A stretch of DNA of 64,000 nt from Litoditis marina (lineage: Eukaryota; Nematoda; Chromadorea; Rhabditida; Rhabditidae): assembly GCA_964036275.1 (NCBI GenBank), contig CAXIWQ010000038.1, positions 92,496 through 156,495 on the forward strand. The letters run 5' to 3'. Position numbers and translations under genes: made by a program. The notes under the pieces were generated by a model. That model saw nothing but the letters and a program-made list of their open reading frames with translations. It searched no databases and was not told where the DNA came from. Shown here one piece after another: positions 13,345 through 24,785 of this stretch (its first letter is position 1; each line of letters starts with the position of its first letter).

Positions 13345-14895
13345 CATATTACGACTTTACATTCTGTGGCGCACAGCCATAAAATACAAATTAACGCGGT
13401 TATTGACTCTTTGACTTGCAGTTACAGAGATAAGTTCATACGGCTATCAAGTCTGTTGCTCCCAGCTACAAAAACCTAATACGACTATATATTCTGTGGC
13501 GCACAGCCACAAAAGACGAATCAACGCGGTTATTGACTCTTTGCCTTGCAGCTACAGAAAAAAGTTTATACGGCTATCAAGTCTGTTGCTCCCAGCTACA
13601 AAAACCTAATACGACTATATATTCTGTGGCGCACAGCCACAAAAGACGAATTAACGCGGTTATTGACTCTTTGCCTTGCAGCTACAGAAACAAAGTTTAT
13701 GCGGCTATCAAGTCTGTTGCTCCCAGCTACAAAAACCTAATACGACAATCTATTCTGTGGCGCACAGCCACAAAAACGAATTAACGCGGTTATTGACATT
13801 TTGACTTGCAGCTACAAAAAAAAATCATACGGCTATCAAGTCTGTTGCTCCCAACTACAAAAACATATAACGACTTTATATTCTGTGGCGCACAGCCATA
13901 AAATACAAATTAACGCGGTTATTGACTCTTTGCCTTGCAGTTACAGAGAACATTTCATACGGCTATCAAATCTGTTGCTCCCAACTACAAAAACATATTA
14001 CGACTTTACATTCTGTGGCGCACAGCCATAAAATACAAATTAACGCGGTTATTGACTCTTTGACTTGCAGTTACAGAGATAAGTTCATACGGCTATCAAG
14101 TCTGTTGCTCCCAGCTACAAAAACCTAATACGACTATATATTCTGTGGCGCACAGCCACAAAAGACGAATCAACGCGGTTATTGACTCTTTGCCTTGCAG
14201 CTACAGAAAAAAGTTTATACGGCTATCAAGTCTGTTGCTCCCAGCTACAAAAACCTAATACGACTTTATATTCTGTGGCGCACAGCCACAAAAGACGAAT
14301 TAACGCGGTTATTGACTCTTTGCCTTGCAGCTACAGAAACAAAGTTTATGCGGCTATCAAGTCTGTTGCTCCCAGCTACAAAAACCTAATACGACAATCT
14401 ATTCTGTGGCGCACAGCCACAAAAACGAATTAACGCGGTTATTGACATTTTGACTTGCAGCTACAAAAAAAAATCATACGGCTATCAAGTCTGTTGCTCC
14501 CAACTACAAAAACATATAACGACTTTATATTCTGTGGCGCACAGCCATAAAATACAAATTAACGCGGTTATTGACTCTTTGCCTTGCAGTTACAGAGAAC
14601 ATTTCATACGGCTATCAAATCTGTTGCTCCCAACTACAAAAACATATTACGACTTTATATTCTGTGGCGCACAGCCATAAAATACAAATTAACGCGGTTA
14701 TTGACTCTTTGACTTGCAGTTACAGAGATAAGTTCATACGGCTATCAAGTCTGTTGCTCCCAGCTACAAAAACCTAATACGACTATATATTCTGTGGCGC
14801 ACAGCCACAAAAGACGAATTAACGCGGTTATTGACTCTTTGCCTTGCAGCTACAGAAAAAAGTTTATACGGCTATCAAGTCTGTTGCTCCCAGCT
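13345..14895 (+). repeat. 649-bp tandem HOR, about 2.4 copies
   Basis: A five-monomer unit minus 1 bp. Markers in order are: AAACATATTACGAC with GCCATAAAATAC, TTGACTTGCAGTTACAGAGATAAG, AAAGACGAATCAACGCGG, GAAACAAAGTTTATGCGG, CCACAAAAACGAATT followed by GACATTTTGACTTG, and AACATATAACGAC. Copy 1 and copy 2 differ at few positions, for example ACTATATATTC near 13615 versus ACTTTATATTC near 14264. The third copy is partial and ends near a monomer with one A missing (CTACAAAACC, 14894). Confidence 0.9.
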
Positions 14896-15194
14896 ACAAA
14901 ACCTAATACGACTTTATATTCTGTGGCGCACAGCCACAAAAGATTTTACGCGGTTATTGACTCTTTGCCGTGCAGCTACAGAAAAAAAGTTTATACGGCT
15001 ATCAAGTATGTTGCTCCCAGCTACAAAAACCTGATACGACAATCTATTCTGTGGCGCACAGCCACAAAATTCAAATTAACGCGGTTATCGACTCTTTGCC
15101 TTGCAGCTACAGAAAAAAGTTTATACGGCTATCGAGTCTGTTGCTCCCAGCTACAAAAACCTAATACGACTTTATATTCTGTGGCGCACAGCCA

Positions 15195-18100
15195 CAAAAG
15201 ACGAATTAACGCGGTTATTGACTCTTTGCCTTGCAGCTACAGAAACAAAGTTTATGCGGCTATCAAGTCTGTTGCTCCCAGCTACAAAAACCTAATACGA
15301 CAATCTATTCTGTGGCGCACAGCCACAAAAACGAATTAACGCGGTTATTGACATTTTGACTTGCAGCTACAAAAAAAATCATACGGCTATCAAGTCTGTT
15401 GCTCCCAGCTACAAAAACCTAATACGACTTTATATTCTGTGGCGCACAGCCACAAAAGATTTTACGCGGTTATTGACTCTTTGACTTGCAGTTACAGAGA
15501 TAAGTTCATACGGCTATCAAGTCTGTTGCTCCCAGCTACAAAAACCTAATACGACTATATATTCTGTGGCGCACAGCCACAAAAGACGAATTAACGCGGT
15601 TATTGACTCTTTGCCTTGCAGCTACAGAAAAAAGTTTATACGGCTATCAAGTCTGTTGCTCCCAGCTACAAAAACCTAATACGACTTTATATTCTGTGGC
15701 GCACAGCCACAAAAGATTTTACGCGGTTATTGACTCTTTGCCGTGCAGCTACAGAAACAAAGTTTATGCGGCTATCAAGTCTGTTGCTCCCAGCTACAAA
15801 AACCTAATACGACAATCTATTCTGTGGCGCACAGCCACAAAAACGAATTAACGCGGTTATTGACATTTTGACTTGCAGCTACAAAAAAAAATCATACGGC
15901 TATCAAGTCTGTTGCTCCCAACTACAAAAACATATAACGACTTTATATTCTGTGGCGCACAGCCATAAAATACAAATTAACGCGGTTATTGACTCTTTGC
16001 CTTGCAGTTACAGAGAACAATTCATACGGCTATCAAATCTGTTGCTCCCAACTACAAAAACATATTACGACTTTACATTCTGTGGCGCACAGCCATAAAA
16101 TACAAATTAACGCGGTTATTGACTCTTTGACTTGCAGTTACAGAGATAAGTTCATACGGCTATCAAGTCTGTTGCTCCCAGCTACAAAAACCTAATACGA
16201 CTATATATTCTGTGGCGCACAGCCACAAAAGACGAATCAACGCGGTTATTGACTCTTTGCCTTGCAGCTACAGAAAAAAGTTTATACGGCTATCAAGTCT
16301 GTTGCTCCCAACTACAAAAACATATTACGACTTTACATTCTGTGGCGCACAGCCATAAAATACAAATTAACGCGGTTATTGACTCTTTGACTTGCAGTTA
16401 CAGAGATAAGTTCATACGGCTATCAAGTCTGTTGCTCCCAGCTACAAAAACCTAATACGACTATATATTCTGTGGCGCACAGCCACAAAAGACGAATCAA
16501 CGCGGTTATTGACTCTTTGCCTTGCAGCTACAGAAAAAAGTTTATACGGCTATCAAGTCTGTTGCTCCCAGCTACAAAAACCTAATACGACTTTATATTC
16601 TGTGGCGCACAGCCACAAAAGACGAATTAACGCGGTTATTGACTCTTTGCCTTGCAGTTACAGAGAACATTTCATACGGCTATCAAATCTGTTGCTCCCA
16701 ACTACAAAAACATATTACGACTTTATATTCTGTGGCGCACAGCCATAAAATACAAATTAACGCGGTTATTGACTCTTTGACTTGCAGTTACAGAGATAAG
16801 TTCATACGGCTATCAAGTCTGTTGCTCCCAGCTACAAAAACCTAATACGACTATATATTCTGTGGCGCACAGCCACAAAAGACGAATTAACGCGGTTATT
16901 GACTCTTTGCCTTGCAGCTACAGAAAAAAGTTTATACGGCTATCAAGTCTGTTGCTCCCAGCTACAAAAACCTAATACGACTTTATATTCTGTGGCGCAC
17001 AGCCACAAAAGATTTTACGCGGTTATTGACTCTTTGCCGTGCAGCTACAGAAAAAAAGTTTATACGGCTATCAAGTATGTTGCTCCCAGCTACAAAAACC
17101 TAATACGACTATCTATTCTGTGGCGCACAGCCACAAAATACGAATTAACGCGGTTATCGACTGTTTGCTTTGCAGCTACAGAAAAAAGTTGATACGGCTA
17201 TCAAGTATGTTGTTCCCAGCTACAAAAACCTGATACGACAATCTATTCTGTGGCGCACAGCCACAAAATTCAAATTAACGCGGTTATCGACTCTTTGCCT
17301 TGCAGCTACAGAGAACAGTTCATACGGCTATCAAATATGTTGCTCCCAGCTACAAAAACCTAATACGACAATCTATTCTGTGGCGCACAGCCACAAAAGA
17401 CGAATTAACGCGGTTATTGACTCTTTGCCTTGCAGCTACAGAAACAAAGTTTATGCGGCTATCAAGTCTGTTGCTCCCAGCTACAAAAACCTAATACGAC
17501 AATCTATTCTGTGGCGCACAGCCACAAAAACGAATTAACGCGGTTATTGACATTTTGACTTGCAGCTACAAAAAAAAATCATACGGCTATCAAGTCTGTT
17601 GCTCCCAGCTACAAAAACCTAATACGACTTTATATTCTGTGGCGCACAGCCACAAAAGATTTTACGCGGTTATTGACTCTTTGACTTGCAGTTACAGAGA
17701 TAAGTTCATACGGCTATCAAGTCTGTTGCTCCCAGCTACAAAAACCTAATACGACTATATATTCTGTGGCGCACAGCCACAAAAGACGAATTAACGCGGT
17801 TATTGACTCTTTGCCTTGCAGCTACAGAAAAAAGTTTATACGGCTATCAAGTCTGTTGCTCCCAGCTACAAAAACCTAATACGACTTTATATTCTGTGGC
17901 GCACAGCCACAAAAGATTTTACGCGGTTATTGACTCTTTGCCGTGCAGCTACAGAAACAAAGTTTATGCGGCTATCAAGTCTGTTGCTCCCAGCTACAAA
18001 AACCTAATACGACAATCTATTCTGTGGCGCACAGCCACAAAAACGAATTAACGCGGTTATTGACATTTTGACTTGCAGCTACAAAAAAAAATCATACGGC

Positions 18101-19592
18101 TATCAAGTCTGTTGCTCCCAACTACAAAAACATATAACGACTTTATATTCTGTGGCGCACAGCCATAAAATACAAATTAACGCGGTTATTGACTCTTTGC
18201 CTTGCAGTTACAGAGAACATTTCATACGGCTATCAAATCTGTTGCTCCCAACTACAAAAACATATTACGACTTTACATTCTGTGGCGCACAGCCATAAAA
18301 TACAAATTAACGCGGTTATTGACTCTTTGACTTGCAGTTACAGAGATAAGTTCATACGGCTATCAAGTCTGTTGCTCCCAGCTACAAAAACCTAATACGA
18401 CTATATATTCTGTGGCGCACAGCCACAAAAGACGAATCAACGCGGTTATTGACTCTTTGCCTTGCAGCTACAGAAAAAAGTTTATACGGCTATCAAGTCT
18501 GTTGCTCCCAACTACAAAAACATATTACGACTTTACATTCTGTGGCGCACAGCCATAAAATACAAATTAACGCGGTTATTGACTCTTTGACTTGCAGTTA
18601 CAGAGATAAGTTCATACGGCTATCAAGTCTGTTGCTCCCAGCTACAAAAACCTAATACGACTATATATTCTGTGGCGCACAGCCACAAAAGACGAATCAA
18701 CGCGGTTATTGACTCTTTGCCTTGCAGCTACAGAAAAAAGTTTATACGGCTATCAAGTCTGTTGCTCCCAGCTACAAAAACCTAATACGACTTTATATTC
18801 TGTGGCGCACAGCCACAAAAGACGAATTAACGCGGTTATTGACTCTTTGCCTTGCAGTTACAGAGAACATTTCATACGGCTATCAAATCTGTTGCTCCCA
18901 ACTACAAAAACATATTACGACTTTATATTCTGTGGCGCACAGCCATAAAATACAAATTAACGCGGTTATTGACTCTTTGACTTGCAGTTACAGAGATAAG
19001 TTCATACGGCTATCAAGTCTGTTGCTCCCAGCTACAAAAACCTAATACGACTATATATTCTGTGGCGCACAGCCACAAAAGACGAATTAACGCGGTTATT
19101 GACTCTTTGCCTTGCAGCTACAGAAAAAAGTTTATACGGCTATCAAGTCTGTTGCTCCCAGCTACAAAAACCTAATACGACTTTATATTCTGTGGCGCAC
19201 AGCCACAAAAGATTTTACGCGGTTATTGACTCTTTGCCGTGCAGCTACAGAAAAAAAGTTTATACGGCTATCAAGTATGTTGCTCCCAGCTACAAAAACC
19301 TAATACGACTATCTATTCTGTGGCGCACAGCCACAAAATACGAATTAACGCGGTTATCGACTGTTTGCTTTGCAGCTACAGAAAAAAGTTGATACGGCTA
19401 TCAAGTATGTTGTTCCCAGCTACAAAAACCTGATACGACAATCTATTCTGTGGCGCACAGCCACAAAATTCAAATTAACGCGGTTATCGACTCTTTGCCT
19501 TGCAGCTACAGAGAACAGTTCATACGGCTATCAAATATGTTGCTCCCAGCTACAAAAACCTAATACGACAATCTATTCTGTGGCGCACAGCC
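15195..19592 (+). repeat. 2200-bp tandem HOR, two copies
   Basis: About 15195-17394 and 17395-19592 align at 2199-2200 bp (17 monomers minus 10-11 bp). The offset shifts by one because an A-run is 8 long near 15371 and 9 long near 17570. The unit contains three copies of the 3-bp-deleted AAAGATTTTACGCGG monomer and an internal 260-bp dimer repeat (about 16060-16580 in copy 1 and 18260-18780 in copy 2). Divergence between copies is very low, so the event is recent or conversion is active. Confidence 0.92.
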
Positions 19593-20250
19593 ACAAAATA
19601 CGAATTAACGCGGTTATCGACTCTTTGCCTTGCAGCTACAGAAAAAAGTTGATACGGCTATCAGGTCTGTTGCTCATGGCTACAAAAACCTAATACGACT
19701 TTATATTCTGTGGCGCACAGCCACAAAAGACAAATTAACGCGGTTATTGACTCTTTGCCTTGCAGCTACAGAAAAAAGTTTATACGGCTATCAAGTATGT
19801 TGCTCCCAGCTACAAAAACCTAATACGACTATCTATTCTGTGGCGCACAGCCACAAAATACGAATTAACGCGGTTATCGACTGTTTGCTTTGCAGCTACA
19901 GAAAAAAGTTGATACGGCTATCAAGTATGTTGTTCCCAGCTACAAAAACCTTATACGACAATCTATTCTGTGGCGCACAGCCACAAAATTCAAATTAACG
20001 CGGTTATCGACTCTTTGCCTTGCAGCTACAGAGAACAGTTCATACGGCTATCAAATATGTTGCTCCCAGCTACAAAAACCTAATACGACAATCTATTCTG
20101 TGGCGCACAGCCACAAAATACGAATTAACGCGGTTATCGACTCTTTGCCTTGCAGCTACAGAGAACAGTTCATACGGCTATCAGGTCTGTTGCTCATGGC
20201 TACAAAAACCTAATACGACTTTATATTCTGTGGCGCACAGCCACAAAAGA
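19240..20250 (+). repeat. 520-bp tandem HOR next to the insert
   Basis: A four-monomer unit repeats at 520 bp: 19240-19760 and 19760-20250. Markers are CGACTGTTTGCTTTGCAGC, AAGTTGATACGG, ATGTTGTTCCC, AAATTCAAATTAACG and CAGGTCTGTTGCTCATGG. The second copy runs to about 290 bp left of the non-satellite insert. Confidence 0.85.
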
Positions 20251-20540
20251 TTTTACGCGGTTATTGACTCTTTGCCGTGCAGCTACAGAAAAAAAAGTTT
20301 ATACGGCTATCAAGTCTGTTGCTCATGGCTACAAAAACCTAATACGACTTTATATTCTGTGGCGCATAGCCACAAAAGACAAATTAACGCGGTTATTACC
20401 TCTTTGCCTTGCAGTTACAGAAAAAAGTTTATATGGCTATCAAGTATGTTGCTCCCAGCTAGAAAAACCCAATACAACTATCTATTCTGTGGCGCACAGC
20501 CACAAAATACGAATTTACGCGGTTATCGACTGTTTGTTTT

Positions 20541-20645
20541 AATAATAATGATGAGTTTATCAATACACTGTATAACAATCAAGTGAGAGACGAATTGATA
20601 ACTGAATTGATGTTTAAGGCTAGTAAAACAGAGAGCAATACATAG
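20541..20645 (+). other. Short + strand open frame at the insert's left end
   Basis: Starting at AATAATAATGATGAG, the + strand frame reads NNNDEFINTLYNNQVRDE and on to SNT, then stops at TAG 20643-20645 (34 codons plus stop). It runs in from the satellite without its own ATG start. It competes with the minus-strand frame and may be chance. A poly(A)-signal-like AATAAA follows 18 bp downstream, which would suit the 3' end of a + strand gene fragment. Confidence 0.2.
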
Positions 20646-20663
20646 AATTGCATTAGTTTGAGG

Positions 20664-20669
20664 AATAAA
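20664..20669 (+). terminator. AATAAA, possible poly(A) signal
   Basis: A canonical AATAAA lies 18 bp after the TAG of the short + strand frame. In about 40% G+C DNA this hexamer is common by chance, so support is weak. The minus strand has the weaker form ATTAAA at 20543-20538, at its insert-satellite junction. Confidence 0.2.
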
Positions 20670-20693
20670 CTGATTTAGAAATGAACGACATGT

Positions 20694-20906
20694 CTATTTA
20701 CGAGGTGGAAGTGGTTCCCATAATGGGTTGATGTGAAAACGAAAACCATAGCGAGCAAAGTACACATCAGATATAAATGGGGCCAGATGAGGATCAGATT
20801 TATAGTAACGATAGAAAGCCCTATAACGGAAACGTGTTTCATCTCTACACATCAAATGCAACTGAGAAACGGCCTTTTGAACTTTCTGGAGAGAGGGGCC
20901 TTGCAG
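20694..20906 (-). pseudogene. Unidentified 70-codon open frame in the insert
   Basis: On the minus strand the frame is open from just after a TAG at 20909-20907 (inside satellite) to a TAG at 20696-20694. The insert part begins with GPSLQKV and ends PLWEPLPPRK. It is rich in arginine and aromatic residues (RFRYRAFYRYY, then YFARYGFRF), a composition unlike the satellite peptides and rather protein-like. An in-frame ATG at 20852-20850 would give 52 residues. CTCTCTCCAG at its start resembles a 3' splice site, so it could be the last exon of a fragmented gene. The same frame continues after the TAG for 56 more codons to a TAA at 20525-20523. I do not recognise the family, and chance openness over 70 codons is not excluded. 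Confidence 0.3.
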
Positions 20907-21059
20907 CTACAGAGAACAGTTCATACGGCTATCAAATCTGTTGCTCCCAGCTACAAAAACCTAATACGACTATATATTCTGTGGCGCACAGCCACAAAAT
21001 ACGAATTAACGCGGTTATCGACTCTTTGCCTTGCAGCTACAGAGAACAGTTCATACGGC

Positions 21060-22118
21060 TATCAAGTCTGTTGCTTCCAACTACAGAAACATAATACGAC
21101 AATCTATTCTGTGGCGCACAGCCACAAAACACGAAATATCGCGGTTATCGACTTGTTGGCTTGCAGCTACAGAGAAAAGTTCATACGGCTATCAAGTCTG
21201 TTGCTCCCAGCTACAAAAACATGATACGACAATCTATTCTGTGGCGCACAGCCACAAAAGACAAATTAACGCGGTTATTACCTCTTTGCCTTGCAGCTAC
21301 AGATAAAGTTCATACGGCTATCAAATCTGTTGCTCTCAGCTACAAAAACCTAATACGACAATCTATTCTGTGGCGCACAGCCACAAAAGACGAATTAACG
21401 CGGTTATTGACTCTTTGCCTCGCAGTTACAGATAACATTTCATACGGCTATCAAATCTGTTGCTCCCAGCTACAAAAACCTGATACGACAATCTATTCTG
21501 TGGCGCACAGCCACAAAGACGAATTAACGCGGTTATTGACATTTTGACTTGCAGCTACAAAAAAAATCATACGGCTATCAAGTCTGTTGCTTCCAACTAC
21601 AGAAACATAATACGACAATCTATTCTGTGGCGCACAGCCACAAAACACGAAATATCGCGGTTATCGACTTGTTGGCTTGCAGCTACAGAGAAAAGTTCAT
21701 ACGGCTATCAAGTCTGTTGCTCCCAGCTACAAAAACATGATACGACAATCTATTCTGTGGCGCACAGTCACAAAAGACAAATTAACGCGGTTATTACCTC
21801 TTTGCCTTGCAGCTACAGATAAAGTTCATACGGCTATCAAATCTGTTGCTCCCAGCTACAAAAACCTAATACGACAATCTATTCTGTGGCGCACAGCCAC
21901 AAAAGACGAATTAACGCGGTTATTGACTCTTTGCCTCGCAGTTACAGAGAACATTTCATACGGCTATCAAATCTGTTGCTCCCAGCTACAAAAACCTAAT
22001 ACGACAATCTATTCTGTGGCGCACAGCCACAAAGACGAATTAACGCGGTTATTGACATTTTGACTTGCAGCTACAAAAAAAAATCATACGGCTATCAAGT
22101 CTGTTGCTTCCAACTACA
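21060..22118 (+). repeat. 516-bp tandem HOR, two copies
   Basis: 21060-21575 and 21576-22118 align at 516 bp (four monomers minus 4 bp). Markers are CTTCCAACTACAGAAACATAATACG, AACACGAAATATCGCGG, AACATGATACG and the short CTACAGATAAAGTTC monomer. It is the first HOR to the right of the insert, and its unit also appears inside the 1685-bp HOR at 25.2 and 26.9 kb. Confidence 0.88.
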
Positions 22119-22844
22119 AAAACATAATACGACTTTATATTCTGTGGCGCACAGCCACAAAATACAAATTAACGCGGTTATTGACTCTTTGCCTTGCAGT
22201 TACAAAGAACATTTCATACGGCTATCAAATATGTTGCTCCCAGCTACAAAAACCTAATACGACTTTATATTCTGTGGCGCACAGCCACAAAAGACAAATT
22301 AACGCGGTTATTACCTCTTTGCCTTGCAGCTACAGAAAAAAAGTTTATACGGCTATCAAGTCGGTTGCTCCCAGCTACAAAAACCTAATACTACTTGATA
22401 TTCTGTGGCGCACAGCCACAAAAGACAAATTAACGCGGTTATTGACTCTTTGCCGTGCAGCTACAGAAAAAAGTTTATATGGCTATCAAGTATGTTGTTC
22501 CCAGCTAGAAAAACCCAATACAACTATCTATTCTGTGGCACACAGCCACAAAATACGATATAACGCGGTTATCAACTCTTTGCCTTGCAGCTACAGAAAA
22601 AAGTTTATACGGCTATCAAGTCTGTTGCTCATGGCTACAAAAACCTAATACGACTTTATATCCTGTGGCGCACAGCCACAAAAGACAAATTAACGCGGTT
22701 ATTACCTCTTTGCCTTGCAGCTACAGAAAAAAGTTCATACGGCTATCAAGTCTGTTGCTCCCAGCTAGAAAAACCCAATACAACTATCTATTCTGTGGCA
22801 CACAGCCACAAAATACGATATAACGCGGTTATCGACTCTTTGCC

Positions 22845-24780
22845 TTGCAGCTACAGAAAAAAGTTCATACGGCTATCAAGTCTGTTGCTCCCAGCTACAA
22901 AAACCTAATACGACTTTATATTCTGTGGCGCACAGCCACAAAAGACAAATTAACGCGGTTATTACCTCTTTGCCTTGCAGCTACAGAAAAAAAGTTTATA
23001 CGGCTATCAAGTCTGTTGCTCCCAGCTACAAAAACCTAATACGACTTTATATTCTGTGGCGCACAGCCACAAAAGACAATTTAACGCGGTTATTACCTCT
23101 TCGCCTTGCAGCTACAGAAAAAAGTTTATATGGCTATCAAGTATGTTGTTCCCAGCTAGAAAAACCCAATACAACTATCTATTCTGTGGCGCACAGCCAC
23201 AAAATACGAATTAACGCGGTTATCGACTCTTTGCCTTGCAGCTACAGAGAACAGTTCATACGGCTATCAAATCTGTTGCTCCCAGCTACAAAAACCTAAT
23301 ACGACAATCTATTCTGTGGCGCACAGCCACAAAATACGAATTATCGCGGTTATCGACTTGTTGGCTTGCAGCTACAGAGAAAAGTTCATACGGCTATCAA
23401 GTCTGTTGCTCCCAGCTACAAAAACCTGATACGACAATCTATTCTGTGGCGCACAGCCACAAAAGACAAATTAACGCGGTTATTACCTCTTTGCCTTGCA
23501 GCTACAGAAAAAAATTCATACGGCTATCAAGTCTGTTGCTCCCAGCTACGAAAACCTAATACGACTTTATATTCTGTGGCGCACAGCCACAAAAGACAAA
23601 TTAACGCGGTTATTACCTCTTTGCCTTGCAGCTACAGAAAAAAGTTTATACGGCTATCAAGTCTGTTGCTCCCAGCTACAAAAACCTAATACGACTTTAT
23701 ATTCTGTGGCGCACAGCCACAAAAGAAAAAACGCGGTTATTGAATCTTTGCCGTGCAGCTACAGAAAAAAGTTTATATGGCTATCAAGTATGTTGTTCCC
23801 AGCTAGAAAAACCCAATACAACTATCTATTCTGTGGCACACAGCCACAAAATACGATATAACGCGGTTATCGACTCTTTGCCTTGCAGCTACAGAAAAAA
23901 GTTTATACGGCTATCAAGTCTGTTGCTCATGGCTACAAAAACCTAATACGACTTTATATCCTGTGGCGCACAGCCACAAAAGACAAATTAACGCGGTTAT
24001 TACCTCTTTGCCTTGCAGCTACAGAAAAAAGTTCATACGGCTATCAAGTCTGTTGCTCCCAGCTACAAAAACCTAATACGACTTTATATTCTGTGGCGCA
24101 CAGCCACAAAAGACAAATTAACGCGGTTATTACCTCTTTGCCTTGCAGTAACAGAAAAAAAGTTTATACGGCTATCAAGTCTGTTGCTCCCAGCTACAAA
24201 AACCTAATACGACTTTATATTCTGTGGCGCACAGCCACAAAAGACAAATTAACGCGGTTATTGACTCTCTGCCGTGCAGCTACAGAAAAAAGTTTATATG
24301 GCTATCAAGTATGTTGTTCCCAGCTAGAAAAACCCAATACAACTATCTATTCTGTGGCGCACAGCCACAAAATACGAATTAACGCGGTTATCGACTCTTT
24401 GCCTTGCAGCTACAGAGAACAGTTCATACGGCTATCAAATCTGTTGCTCCCAGCTACAAAAACCTAATACGACAATCTATTCTGTGGCGCACAGCCACAA
24501 AATACGAATTATCGCGGTTATCGACTTGTTGGCTTGCAGCTACAGAGAAAAGTTCATACGGCTATCAAGTCTGTTGCTCCCAGCTACAAAAACCTGATAC
24601 AACAATCTATTCTGTGGCGCACAGCCACAAAAGACAAATTAACGCGGTTATTACCTCTTTGCCTTGCAGCTACAGAAAAAAATTCATACGGCTATCAAGT
24701 CTGTTGCTCCCAGCTACGAAAACCTAATACGACTTTATATTCTGTGGCGCACAGCCACAAAAGACAAATTAACGCGGTTA
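22845..24780 (+). repeat. 1168-bp repeat, two copies
   Basis: 22845-23612 and 24013-24780 align at 1168 bp (nine monomers minus 2 bp). They share monomers with the GCTAGAAAAACCCAATACAAC type, AATTATCGCGG, and the GAAAAAAATTCATACGG variant. Between the copies, near 23725, one monomer has AAAGAAAAAACGCGG in place of AAAGACAAATTAACGCGG, a local deletion. Confidence 0.8.
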
Positions 24781-24785
24781 TTGAC

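Larger units (their letters stand above)
1..20536 (+). repeat. 130-bp satellite array, left segment
   Basis: Uninterrupted head-to-tail copies of a 130-bp monomer; the window happens to open at the motif CTATCAAGTC, used here as monomer position 1. Every monomer carries the same landmarks in order: CTGTTGCTCCCAGCTAC, TAATACG, the inverted repeat TGTGGC-GCACA-GCCACA, TTAACGCGGTTAT, TTGCAGCTAC, an A-run and TATACGG. Spacing is 130 bp with recurring small indel variants (123, 125-127, 129 and 131 bp). All copies share one orientation. The array stops at 20536, after GACTGTTTG, where a non-satellite segment begins. This is the structure of a eukaryotic satellite; chromosomal position and species cannot be read from the sequence. 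Confidence 0.97.
20537..20897. other. Only non-satellite segment: 361-bp insert
   Basis: Between GACTGTTTG and GCCTTGCAGC lie 361 bp with no similarity to the satellite on either strand. The satellite resumes at the same monomer phase (one G is ambiguous), so no satellite base appears lost. I see no terminal inverted repeats, no clear target duplication and no recognisable transposon protein. Read on the minus strand, the segment begins with a pyrimidine tract CCCCTCTCTCCAG, carries a 70-codon open frame ending in TAG, then about 157 bp with no in-frame stop before the satellite, and ends CATTATTATTAAAA. That order resembles a 3' fragment of a transcribed sequence captured in the array, but an arbitrary genomic patch is equally possible. 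Confidence 0.9.

Noticed and set aside
20537..20897. DNA transposon or LTR fragment
   Set aside because: The ends (TTTTAATAATAATG and TCTGGAGAGAGGG) are not inverted or direct repeats of each other, no TG...CA ends are seen, and no transposase or polymerase motif is visible. Retroposition remains only a possibility.
20777..21094. ATG-started + strand frame beginning MGPDEDQIYSNDRK
   Set aside because: It does have a real ATG right after a TAA, but most of it is satellite, and only about 40 codons lie in the insert. It cannot be distinguished from chance and overlaps the longer minus-strand frame.
20733..21224. 163-codon + strand frame starting GTG at 20733 and running into the satellite
   Set aside because: It starts at GTG, and two thirds of its length is satellite read in an arbitrary frame. 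The insert part is antisense to the minus-strand open frame.
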